Shown: positions 8,971 to 16,932 of the stretch, one piece after another
Position numbering within the stretch: the stretch's first letter is position 1
Layout of the letters: every line of letters starts with the position of its first letter
Source of the DNA: Marinifilum sp965230805
GTDB lineage: Bacteria > Bacteroidota > Bacteroidia > Bacteroidales > Marinifilaceae
Direction of reading: 5' to 3'
Assembly (NCBI RefSeq): GCF_965230805.1
Contig: NZ_OZ246019.1
Location: 434,001 to 498,000 of the forward strand
DNA: 64,000 bases
Translations under genes and position numbers: made by a program
Notes under the pieces: generated by a model
Told to the model about the DNA's origin: nothing
Databases searched by the model: none
Seen by the model: the letters and a program-made list of their open reading frames with translations, nothing else

Positions 8971-9777
8971 ATACGGTGTACAATCGAGTAGATGGCCAGT
9001 GAGCTAACAGCCCACTGGTACACCTCTCACACCACCGTACGTACGGGTCTCGTATACGGCGGTTCGTTAGGTATCAGTGTCATCGCTCTTTACACCAACA
9101 ACACCTTTGCCCGATTTTAGAATAAGGCTAGACTCAAATAAATGAGAGCTTCCTTATTGAATTTAAGACAACCTAACGTTCAGCCCTTCGCTACTTTGTG
9201 AGACCTCCACAGTTTCTATTTGTGGCTCATTTCCCGTAACTACTATGGCTTCTGCTGACTTCTCAGTACAACTAACCCGTAGTTCCTGAGATATCCCCCG
9301 GTAAGAGCATTTTCCTTCCTCCAATTCCTGCCTGATCTACTACTTTGGTGTTTCTCTAAAAAAAGAGTTAGGACGTCGACATGATGTGCTGCCTTATCCA
9401 AGCTCATAGCCTCATATCAGGTTCCTGTTCGTCAGTACCGGATTTTGTAGTCTCGCTTCCTTCAGTGCATACCTCACGGTAAACCACCTTGCGACTTACT
9501 AATGCTTCCCAGAGTCACCTCGGCACATAAGGGACTTACACCCTCTGGAAAATTAACATACTTATTGTTAGCTCTTTTTACTAAATATTTGCATATTTAA
9601 ACTTTTTCAAGAGCTTACAGATAAGTGTGCTCTTGCTCATGCAGGGCACACACAATGTGTATAATGCATAAGGGTTTCAGAGATTCTCAAAGGGTATCAC
9701 CCGCATCATTTTTGGGTGGTAAGTTGATAGGTTTGAAGTCCGCAATCCCTTACGAAATAATACACTCAAGGTTGCCG
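8971..9777. other. attC-like recombination site 5 (interrupted by intron E)
   Basis: The arms at 9657-9674 (GTGTATAATGC, then TAAGGG) and 9747-9765 are imperfect inverted repeats. The box GGTGTAC (8975-8981) is the complement of GTACACC at 8385-8391 in the same cassette. CGTT is at 9776-9779. The next cassette's start (TTCATCGC) does not pair with the end of the KilA-N cassette. Confidence 0.55.
8982..9651 (-). mobile_element. Group II intron copy E, no ORF
   Basis: A 670-bp copy of the ORF-less intron, minus strand, 5' end GTGTGCCC at 9651 and 3' end CTCGATT at 8982. It is nearly identical to copy B and to copy A without its MITE. The domain V hairpin is intact (about 9029-9064). The 5' exon ends TTGT. 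Confidence 0.85.
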
Positions 9778-9823
9778 TTCATCGCATAATGTAGTACAAA
9801 TAATATAAGTTGGATCAGAATTG

Positions 9824-9831
9824 TATATTTG
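9824..9831 (+). promoter_or_regulatory. Possible Bacteroidota -7 element
   Basis: TATATTTG fits the Bacteroidota TAnnTTTG -7 box and lies 27 bases before the ATG at 9858. No well-spaced -33 TTTG is seen, so this is weak. If real, it gives this cassette its own promoter, and the TTG at 9810 could not be the start. Confidence 0.3.
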
Positions 9832-9857
9832 TACAAACGTTAATTCGATTAAACAAC

Positions 9858-10730
9858 ATGACAAGTAAATCTCAGATAGAAGTTGAAAATAAGCTGATTT
9901 CAATAGTTAAACAAGATGCGCAAGACTATATTAACTTGACTGATATGGTTCGAGATGAGGAAGGTTCTGACCATATTCGTAACTGGATGAGAAATCGCAA
10001 TACAGTAGAGTTCATTGGATTATGGGAATCTTTAAATAATCCGAATTTTAAACATGTCGAATTCGACACCTTTAGAAAACAAGCAGGACTCAATAATTTC
10101 AATTTGACTCCTAAAAAGTGGATTAAAGCTACAAATGCAATTGGAATTATTTCAAAGTCCGGGAGATACGGAGGGACTTATGCTCACAAGGATTTAGCAT
10201 TTGAGTTTGGTTCATGGATTAGCCCGATGTTTAAGCTATTGTTGATTAAGGAATATCAGCGATTAAAAGAAATTGAGAGTAATCAGTATAATCTTGAATG
10301 GAATGTTAAACGGATTCTAACTAAAACAAACTACCAAATTCATACTGATGCAATAAAAGATTGCATATTACCTGAGAAAAACTACGACAAGGATAAAGAA
10401 TGGTTAATTTATGCAGAAGAAGCAGATTTGTTGAATGTTGCGTTATTCAAATGCACTGCGAAAGATTGGCGAGATGTGAATCCTGTTAAGGCAAAAAAAG
10501 GAATGAATATTCGTGATTTTGCTAGCATAAATGAATTGGTAGTTTTAGCAAACCTTGAGAATCTCAATTCGATTCTAATTCGCAATCAGATTGATAAGCG
10601 AGAAAGATTTGAACAATTAAGAGACATTGTTCAAGTACAATTAAAATCACTTGATGAAAAGGATTTTATGAAAGCTTTGAAAAAAGTATCAGAAGACATT
10701 TATATTGAGAACAAGAAGAAATTGGAATAA
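9858..10730 (+). CDS. KilA-N domain protein (cassette 6)
   Basis: A 290-residue product starting at ATG 9858 (MTSKSQIEVENK). The N-terminal ~110 residues form a KilA-N domain: 'YINLTDMVRDEEGSDHIRNWMRNRNTVEFIGLWESLNNPNF', then 'KWIKATNAIGIISKSGRYGGTYAHKDLAFEFGSWISPMFKLLLIKEYQRLKE'. This module binds DNA in phage and large-DNA-virus proteins. The C-terminal half contains a helical 'KDWRDVNPVKAKKGMNIRDFASINELVVLANLENLNS' segment often found with bacterial KilA-N proteins. The likely origin is a phage or defence-related gene; the target is unknown. Upstream of the gene the cassette boundary does not match the downstream one, so this cassette may be a fusion product. Confidence 0.85.
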   Translation: MTSKSQIEVENKLISIVKQDAQDYINLTDMVRDEEGSDHIRNWMRNRNTVEFIGLWESLNNPNFKHVEFDTFRKQAGLNNFNLTPKKWIKATNAIGIISKSGRYGGTYAHKDLAFEFGSWISPMFKLLLIKEYQRLKEIESNQYNLEWNVKRILTKTNYQIHTDAIKDCILPEKNYDKDKEWLIYAEEADLLNVALFKCTAKDWRDVNPVKAKKGMNIRDFASINELVVLANLENLNSILIRNQIDKRERFEQLRDIVQVQLKSLDEKDFMKALKKVSEDIYIENKKKLE

Positions 10731-10743
10731 ACAACGAAACAGC

Positions 10744-10977
10744 AATCGAGTAGGCAGCCGCTTGGCCATTAGCCTAGCGGAGAACCTCTCACACCAATGT
10801 ACGTACGGGTCTCGTATACAGCGGTTCGTTAAGTTGTGGGGAAATTTTCTTGTAAATGTCAAGCATTGATTCGCAGCCCCGCTTCTTCAATCGATCAAGG
10901 GTCATTGTAGTTCCAAGTATTGGACTTTGAGCAATTGCCCAACCTCCCATGCGAGAACGAGACCATGCATAGGCTTG
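10744..10977 (-). mobile_element. Group II intron copy F, truncated
   Basis: The 3' 234 bp of an RT-type intron: CTCGATT end, domain VI, a nearly intact domain V, and codons for the last 50-60 residues of the reverse transcriptase. Similarity stops abruptly at 10977 within the sequence encoding 'QAYAW'. The rest of the intron, the attC-like stem and the next CGTT junction are missing, which points to a deletion joining this point to the region upstream of the S1-domain gene. Confidence 0.85.
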
Positions 10978-11037
10978 GTAAGGAAAAATAGATACTGAAC
11001 TTTACCAAAAAATATTGAGAATTAAGAAAATAGCGCA

Positions 11038-12066
11038 ATGAAAATCATAAAATGGAATAACATAAAAATTGAATTGGAAAGATTATTCAATTTTCGAAAA
11101 GAGAAATTTTTTTTATCAAAACTCATTGCAAATTTTGAAAAGTTAGCTGAAAAGGGAGAAAATATACCATTTAAAATAACGGAAATACGCAGAAAAGGAT
11201 TTGAAGTTAAAGTTGCTGGATTATTTGGCTTTATTTCATTTAACCATATGCCTTGGAAATATGGAAACCATAATTATTGGAGTGCTGTTTATCCTTCAAT
11301 AAAAGGAAAGGTCTTCTTTGCGAAAACACATCAATTCCGTAAAAAGCCACTGACAATCATCCTGGATGGAGAGGTTGCTCAGTTCAAAAAATACGGATTA
11401 AATGAAAGAGATAAATATAAGGGGATAATAATCAACAAAACAAAATATGGAGTATTTATAGATATTGGCTTTCATTTCAACTGGAACTGCGGATCAATTG
11501 TTGGAATGGTTCATAAATCAAATTTTGCTCCAGTCGAAATATTTGAAGTTTTACAAATCGGTGATACAATTGAATCATTCTTTTTGGGGAGTAACAATAA
11601 AGAACAACTTCTTTTTGGTGACAACAGCGTTTCAAAAGAATGGCTTAACGGAGAAGTTGAAAAATTGATTGGGGATATTTTACCTGTAAAGGTTGTCAAA
11701 AGCAATAGTGACAAAACGGATTATTTAGTAAATGGAAAATACAATGCAACATTACCGCCAAAGTCATCAATCTATCCTACAAAAAAGCAATTAATCAAAA
11801 ACGCCATAAAGAATTTAAAAAATGGGGATGTAATACATTGTGAAGTTTTAAAAATTGATAAGCTCAATAATACATTGCAATTAAAATGGGATTTCGCACA
11901 TGAAATTGACGCGATCATTTCAAGGACATATGATCAAGATAATGAATTAAAAAATCAAATAAATGAGTTTAAAAAAGGTAATAACTCAATCGAAAATATT
12001 GCAAACAAAGAGATAATTGAAAAATTAAGAAAAAATACATTTGGTAATCGACTAGATGACCAGTAA
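11038..12066 (+). CDS. S1-like RNA-binding domain protein, C-terminus runs into intron
   Basis: Encodes 342 residues. A segment near residues 125-200 ('YKGIIINKTKYGVFIDIGFHFNWNCGSIVGMVHKSNF', then 'LQIGDTIESFFLGSN') has the beta-barrel pattern of an S1 RNA-binding domain; a weaker second S1/OB-like segment ('LKNGDVIHCEVLKIDKLNNTLQLKW') lies near residues 260-290. It probably binds RNA or ribosomes; no catalytic motif is visible. The last six residues, NRLDDQ, are read from the 3' end of a decayed group II intron that begins at 12046, so the native C-terminus has been cut and replaced. No cassette junction is visible upstream because of the deletion at 10977. Confidence 0.7.
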   Translation: MKIIKWNNIKIELERLFNFRKEKFFLSKLIANFEKLAEKGENIPFKITEIRRKGFEVKVAGLFGFISFNHMPWKYGNHNYWSAVYPSIKGKVFFAKTHQFRKKPLTIILDGEVAQFKKYGLNERDKYKGIIINKTKYGVFIDIGFHFNWNCGSIVGMVHKSNFAPVEIFEVLQIGDTIESFFLGSNNKEQLLFGDNSVSKEWLNGEVEKLIGDILPVKVVKSNSDKTDYLVNGKYNATLPPKSSIYPTKKQLIKNAIKNLKNGDVIHCEVLKIDKLNNTLQLKWDFAHEIDAIISRTYDQDNELKNQINEFKKGNNSIENIANKEIIEKLRKNTFGNRLDDQ

Positions 12067-12298
12067 GCTAAAAACCTCACCAGAACACCTCTCCCACCGA
12101 CTTCTCCTAAAGATCTCATATACAGCGGTTCGTTAAATTGCGGGAAATTTTCTTGTAAATGTCAAGCATTGATTCGTAGTCTCGCTTCTTCAATCGATCA
12201 AGGGTAATTATAGTTCCAAGTATTGGACTTTGAGCAATTGCCCAACCTCCCATTCCAGAACGAGACCATGCATAGGCTTGACCCTGTTCTACTCCTAA
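12046..12298 (-). mobile_element. Group II intron copy G, decayed remnant
   Basis: About 253 bp related to the 3' end of the RT-type intron (CTCGATT-like end as CTAGTCGATT, a damaged domain V at about 12095-12130, codons of the RT C-terminus with frameshifts). It carries many substitutions not seen in C, D or F, so it is older. Similarity stops near 12298, where ordinary chromosome resumes; this is the right limit of the array. Confidence 0.8.
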
Positions 12299-12343
12299 AA
12301 CCTTACTTTTTTTTGACAGTCTCTTTTCTGTGTTGAGTTTGAA

Positions 12344-12634
12344 TCAAGGATTATACAAATCCGGATTAAAGAAATTCATGATAGATTTTATCATCTCTAT
12401 TTTAACATTGGCTTTTTTGTGATGGGGATCAAGGTCGGTTGTTAGCAAATACGCACTTAATGCATCAGTTAGTTTTCCCGTTCGGTGATAGAGCTCGCCA
12501 ATTTGAAATTGAGCCTCAACATGATTTGGTTCAAATACCAAAACCGATTTGTATTTTGCAATTGCTGCATCAATTTTTTCAGCCTGGGCCAAATTTGCAG
12601 CTTCCACCATTAAATTTTCCAATTCCTTGCTCAT
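12344..12634 (-). CDS. Small tetratricopeptide-repeat protein
   Basis: A 96-residue protein starting at MSKELENLMVEAANLAQAEK; a longer frame begins at 12691 but adds an unconvincing N-terminus. It holds two to two and a half TPR units: 'KIDAAIAKYKSVLVFEPNHVEAQFQIGELYHRTGKLTDALSAYLLTTDLDPHHKKA', with the canonical small/large residue pattern and the Pro at the end of helix B. It is cytoplasmic and probably mediates a protein contact. It ends near the array's right limit and lies divergently from the flavin reductase gene, so it marks the start of ordinary chromosome. Confidence 0.8.
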   Translation of the reverse strand: MSKELENLMVEAANLAQAEKIDAAIAKYKSVLVFEPNHVEAQFQIGELYHRTGKLTDALSAYLLTTDLDPHHKKANVKIEMIKSIMNFFNPDLYNP

Positions 12635-12963
12635 ATTCCAATCATTTACCACACTTTCTTTGGCGCAAATGTATACAATAGCCTTTATCAATCAAAGCAT
12701 ATCATCCCGATTATATCGGTTTTACAATCAAACGAGCATGATTAAAACAATTATTAAACATACAAGGCAATGATTATTTTAATCGAAGGTTTATAGTGGC
12801 ATAGCTTCTCTTAAAAGCCTGATGGCACATTGAATAAATTTATAATCTATTGATTATATCTACCAGCCTCTCAATTTCGATCGGTTCATCATCAAGTCTC
12901 AATTGCACTATCGGATCTATTTTGTAAGTTTACAGGTCAAATCTAAAATCAAGCAAAACAACA

Positions 12964-13557
12964 ATGACAAAACAACATTGGAAACCCGGAACCATGGTTT
13001 ATCCCATACCAGCAGTAATGGTTAGTTGCGGATCGAAACCTGAAGATTATAATATCATTACCATTGCTTGGACAGGAACCATTTGCAGCGATCCTGCCAT
13101 GTGTTACATATCAATACGAAAAAACAGACACTCCCACCATATCATTAAAGAATCAGGCGAATTTGTAATCAACCTAACAACAAAAGATTTAGCATTTGCT
13201 ACTGATTGGTGTGGTGTAAAATCGGGCAAAGAATTCAACAAGTTCGAAGAAATGAAGCTTACTCCCGCTCCATCAAGAGAAATAGCGGCTCCCATTATCG
13301 AGGAATCGCCATTAAGCATTGAGTGCAAGCTTAAGAATATTGTAGAATTGGGGTCGCACGACATGTTTATTGCCGAAGTGGTAAATGTTCAGGCCGATGA
13401 AAGATTTATCAATCCCAAAACAGGAAAGTTTTTGCTTAGCAAAGCACGTCCTATTGCTTATTCGCATGGATATTACTTTGAGTTGGGAAAACTGATTGGT
13501 CAGTTTGGTCATTCGGTAATGAAAAAGAAGACAAGGGAAAACAAAAAGAAGAAATAA
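12964..13557 (+). CDS. Flavin reductase-like domain protein
   Basis: A 197-residue protein of the flavin reductase-like (FMN-binding split-barrel, DIM6/NTAB) family. The family pattern is visible: 'YPIPAVMVSCGSKPEDYNIITIAWTGTICSDPAMCYISIRKNRHSHHIIKESGEFVINL', then 'WCGVKSGKEFNKFEEMKLTP' and 'IECKLKNIVELGSHDMFIAEVVNVQAD'. Such proteins bind FMN and either reduce flavin with NAD(P)H or act as flavin-dependent oxidoreductases; the substrate is unknown. The Lys-rich C-terminal tail (residues 185-197) is unusual but follows the frame to the stop. A strong hairpin terminator comes 5 bases after the stop codon. Confidence 0.88.
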   Translation: MTKQHWKPGTMVYPIPAVMVSCGSKPEDYNIITIAWTGTICSDPAMCYISIRKNRHSHHIIKESGEFVINLTTKDLAFATDWCGVKSGKEFNKFEEMKLTPAPSREIAAPIIEESPLSIECKLKNIVELGSHDMFIAEVVNVQADERFINPKTGKFLLSKARPIAYSHGYYFELGKLIGQFGHSVMKKKTRENKKKK

Positions 13558-13561
13558 CAAA

Positions 13562-13586
13562 ATACCGGCCTTTTAAGCCGGTATTT
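13562..13586. terminator. Bidirectional terminator
   Basis: ATACCGGC/GCCGGTAT stem with a short TTTTAA loop, flanked by A- and T-rich runs, between two convergent genes. Confidence 0.8.
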
Positions 13587-13613
13587 CTATTTCATATTAT
13601 CTGCATTTTCCGT

Positions 13614-14075
13614 TTATCGAATTCTATCTAAAGATCGAATCATCGCTTCATCTTTTCCAATATTTCTTAAAGCAAGATAACTTAAAATTAAGGCAACCAA
13701 TGGAAATACATTGATTACACTGTAATTAGCAATCGCATCTAATTCTTTAAGCTGACTGTTAATGCTGTAATAAATCAATCCCGTCGATCCCAACATGCAG
13801 ATCATATTAAAAATGGTTAAACGAATCTGAATCATCCTCTTTTTGTATAAGAAAATGCTTATCAAACCAATTAAAATGATTAAAGATAATAAAAATGCAA
13901 TCGGATAAGCTACAAATAATGAAGGTGCACCCTCTTCAATTGATGGAATTCCCCTGTATAAAAACTCAAGGGTTTGACCCGAAGGATCTTTCAAGTGCGC
14001 CAACGGAAAAAAGAACATGAGTCCGATTAAAACTGCGCTTCCCAGCAAGTATAAAGTTTGTATTCTTTGTATCAT
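13614..14075 (-). CDS. DUF4293 family membrane protein
   Basis: From MIQRIQTLYLLGSAVLIGLM the product is 153 residues; the frame extends upstream to 14123 but MIQRIQ is the conserved start of this family. There are four predicted membrane helices (about residues 5-24, 56-76, 86-106 and 120-140) separated by short loops, with the second segment preceded by an extracytoplasmic loop 'GIPSIEEGAPSLFVAYP'. DUF4293 is restricted to Bacteroidota and its function is unknown. The gene is convergent with the flavin reductase gene and lies downstream of the DUF5916 gene, from which a terminator separates it. Confidence 0.85.
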   Translation of the reverse strand: MIQRIQTLYLLGSAVLIGLMFFFPLAHLKDPSGQTLEFLYRGIPSIEEGAPSLFVAYPIAFLLSLIILIGLISIFLYKKRMIQIRLTIFNMICMLGSTGLIYYSINSQLKELDAIANYSVINVFPLVALILSYLALRNIGKDEAMIRSLDRIR

Positions 14076-14112
14076 ACTTATATAATTTTTGTACAAATTT
14101 AATTTTAATAAC

Positions 14113-14142
14113 AAAAGCAGCAAATTTTCATTTGCTGCTTTT
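14113..14142 (-). terminator. Terminator after the DUF5916 gene
   Basis: AAAAGCAGCAAA/TTTGCTGCTTTT hairpin; on the minus strand it is followed by a T-rich run. It is 130 bases beyond the DUF5916 stop. Confidence 0.65.
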
Positions 14143-14273
14143 AACCATCATTACTTAATACTAACTAATACACTTAATCCTCGACTAAAAAGAATTCCCC
14201 TAAAACTCTTCAAAACCATATTCATAAGCTTCTACGGCAAGTTAGGTTCCGTAAAATTTAAGTAGGTTTACCA

Positions 14274-16709
14274 TTAACCTTTTCTCTTTAACGACACGTA
14301 GTCGATATAATATAGCACCCTCAGCGACACGCTATTAAATTGTGTCGCATCAAATGTGTTCTTTAAGTTATTTACAAATCGATGAGCCACTTTCTCATCA
14401 CTATCAAAAATGGAATTTTTCCAAACCAAAGCCAATTCACTACCCGGAGCAAACCTCCAGGAGTATACCATATCAATATTAAAGCTATTGAAATTCACGT
14501 CATGATTCTCCTTATAATCAGAATCAGCCACCCTTCCATTGTTCTTTAGGGTATAAAAGTCCTCATACTCAGCCTTAGCCCAATAATGTCGGGCACGAAA
14601 AGACAAAGAACTTTTATTGTTGAAAATAAAATTGGCTCTTAGTCTATTTTCCAAATAGGATGTATTTCGCTCCCCAATAAACACCGTATATAAACCATCA
14701 TTTTCCTCCCTACTAGCATAACCCAATTCATTAAGCGATCTATCCCATTCTAACTTATAATCCATAGTAAAACGATCGCTAAAGCGATATCTTGGTTCAA
14801 TTTCGAGAGAGAATGTTTTTAATTCATCCGTTGATAATCTCTTCCCATAATCTCCACTTATATCAATGGCAAATTCTCTTCGATAATCAGATGAAAACCA
14901 TCCGCCTATAAATGCTGAAGATCCTTTTCTCAAGCTCATTCCTGCAACTCTAGGCTCATTATAATCATATTGATGAAGAGGCCTAAAATTACCATAAATA
15001 CCTACTGCTGTATGATCTTTAAACATTACACGAGTGTTATAGAAAATTGTAAATCGCGCATATCGCTTGGGCTCATATCTCGATTCGTGATGAAAACTAA
15101 CTTTTGCACTGCGCTCCAGTATGATTCCTTTTGGCTCATGGTTTGAATAGTAAAAATTCAAATTGTTATTGATTTGATTGTTACGAGATAAGAATCCCAT
15201 ATCATTCGGATTGTAATCACCAGATATCATACGATGGTAAAAATCCCAGGTAAACTTGCCGCTTATTTTACCAAATTCAAGTTCATGATAGTGACCATTC
15301 TGATCATCTCCATCATCAATCATTCTTTTAGAAAATATTCCCTTCCCAACCAATCGATGAGTTCTTTTTCCATTTTTGAAAACAAATTCGGTTCCAGTAA
15401 CATTTGCCATATAATCTATCTCTGGAACATACCGGTTTGTATTAAAGAAACTCAAATAAGATTCGTTCTTTAAACTCTTATCAAGTACCAACATATTATA
15501 ATTGGTAAAAGCTTGCGTTTTTACTTTTCTCGAATCTCCGGTAAGCGTATCCTTAATAGTGGCATAGGTATTTCTAGTCATCGCATTTAATGCGCCAATT
15601 CCCAAACCATTCAAATTTCTGCCTGATACTTTACTTGCATTAATTATTTTAGATTCAACTGGATTTTCTGTTACAATCTCATTGACTCCCAAATCATCAG
15701 AAGCCATCCATTTATTCATTGGTCTTCCCCCAATTCTTCTTGAATAAAAAATATTCCCACGATTAAAGAGCTCAGTTGCTTCAGTAAAAAACTGCCGCTT
15801 CTCATCAAACTTGGTTTCGAATGGAGATAGGTTCAAAATTTCATCATCAGATTGTACTTGTCCAAAATCGGGAATCAGCATCATGTCTAAAGTATAGCTC
15901 TCGTTGATACCATATTTTAAATCCAAACCACCTCGATATTTATTTTCCCATTTCGATTCATCAGAAGATTTCTCGATATAAGTTGAAAAATAGGGTGTAA
16001 AAGATAAACGAACCGGAGGATTTACATTCTTTATTCCTTTTAATACTCCACTCTGGTTAATCCAACCATTCTCTTCCCTATCGATAAAATTCCAGGTTAT
16101 CTTTTCACGTACTTTCTGTATGTTTCTAATTACATTCAATCCCCAAACCTGAACATCTTTCTTTGGGAATCGAAGAGCCGAATAAGGTATTTCAAATTCA
16201 GCACTCCATCCTGTTCCATTAATAGTGGTAGCACTTTTCCAAACTCCATCCCAACTTGAATCTTCTTGGTTATTTACCACTTTAGCATCCCACTGCACTC
16301 CTGCCGGAGTAATTGCAAACTCAAATGCATCCAAACCATTGTTAAATGGATCAATCAACACCAATATAAAATCAGCATTGTTCAATTCATCTCTTTTACT
16401 AAGTTCATTAAAAATGCTATCAGGATCCGAATCGTACATCATTACACCAACAAATAGTGCATCGTCGGTGTATGCAAATTTTACTTCTGTTTTATAATTA
16501 GTGGGACCTCCGTTATCTGGTTCATGCTGAACAAAATCAGTTGCGACAGGCACACCTTTCCAAATCTCATCATCGAGTTTACCGTCGATAATAGGCCTAT
16601 TCGTTACACGCACTGAACGAATTTCCTTCTTTTTAAGATTAACACTGTATCCAGGCAATGCCATAATAGTTAACAATAATAATAAAATTAGTAGGGGTAA
16701 TCTATTCAT
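14274..16709 (-). CDS. DUF5916 protein with N-terminal CBM9-like domain
   Basis: An 811-residue protein. A signal peptide spans residues 1-22 (ending 'LPGYSV'). Residues about 35-215 form a carbohydrate-binding family 9-like domain ('RPIIDGKLDDEIWKGVP', 'TEVKFAYTDDALFVGVMMYD', 'WSAEFEIPYSALRF'). The rest, beginning 'LSFTPYFSTYIEK', is the DUF5916 region with the typical 'FDEKRQFFTEATELFNRGNIFYSRRIGG' block and many amphipathic beta-strands, ending in an aromatic strand 'FNSVSLRVLYYIDYVSLKRKG'. It is predicted to be an outer-membrane beta-barrel with a periplasmic or surface sugar-binding-like domain. The ligand is unknown. It is a single-gene transcription unit with its own downstream terminator. 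Confidence 0.88.
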   Translation of the reverse strand: MNRLPLLILLLLLTIMALPGYSVNLKKKEIRSVRVTNRPIIDGKLDDEIWKGVPVATDFVQHEPDNGGPTNYKTEVKFAYTDDALFVGVMMYDSDPDSIFNELSKRDELNNADFILVLIDPFNNGLDAFEFAITPAGVQWDAKVVNNQEDSSWDGVWKSATTINGTGWSAEFEIPYSALRFPKKDVQVWGLNVIRNIQKVREKITWNFIDREENGWINQSGVLKGIKNVNPPVRLSFTPYFSTYIEKSSDESKWENKYRGGLDLKYGINESYTLDMMLIPDFGQVQSDDEILNLSPFETKFDEKRQFFTEATELFNRGNIFYSRRIGGRPMNKWMASDDLGVNEIVTENPVESKIINASKVSGRNLNGLGIGALNAMTRNTYATIKDTLTGDSRKVKTQAFTNYNMLVLDKSLKNESYLSFFNTNRYVPEIDYMANVTGTEFVFKNGKRTHRLVGKGIFSKRMIDDGDDQNGHYHELEFGKISGKFTWDFYHRMISGDYNPNDMGFLSRNNQINNNLNFYYSNHEPKGIILERSAKVSFHHESRYEPKRYARFTIFYNTRVMFKDHTAVGIYGNFRPLHQYDYNEPRVAGMSLRKGSSAFIGGWFSSDYRREFAIDISGDYGKRLSTDELKTFSLEIEPRYRFSDRFTMDYKLEWDRSLNELGYASREENDGLYTVFIGERNTSYLENRLRANFIFNNKSSLSFRARHYWAKAEYEDFYTLKNNGRVADSDYKENHDVNFNSFNIDMVYSWRFAPGSELALVWKNSIFDSDEKVAHRFVNNLKNTFDATQFNSVSLRVLYYIDYVSLKRKG

Positions 16710-16887
16710 AGTTTGGTTTAGTAATAATGGTTCCGATAGCTCTATTTTAATTTGTTGCCCAACATCTCCTTATCATACAACATGCCAAGAAAATTTAAAT
16801 GTTGTAAATCAGTCCATTTAGTTAAGTTTAAACTTTTCTAAACTGAACGATTTCGGCATGCTCATGTTCGATAATGAACACAAAAAA

Positions 16888-16913
16888 AAGCCGCCTGAAC
16901 AATCAAGCGGCTT
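16888..16913 (-). terminator. Terminator after the prohibitin gene
   Basis: AAGCCGC/GCGGCTT stem followed on the minus strand by eight T residues; 20 bases beyond the stop. Confidence 0.85.
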
Positions 16914-16932
16914 CAAAAAATATATCTTTAGC

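Noticed and set aside
9810..9857. TTG start for the KilA-N protein
   Set aside because: It lies upstream of a -7-like box; the ATG at 9858 begins the conserved region.
1..12300. Intact integron
   Set aside because: No tyrosine-recombinase integrase of the IntI type is present in the window; only the cassettes and attC-like sites are seen.
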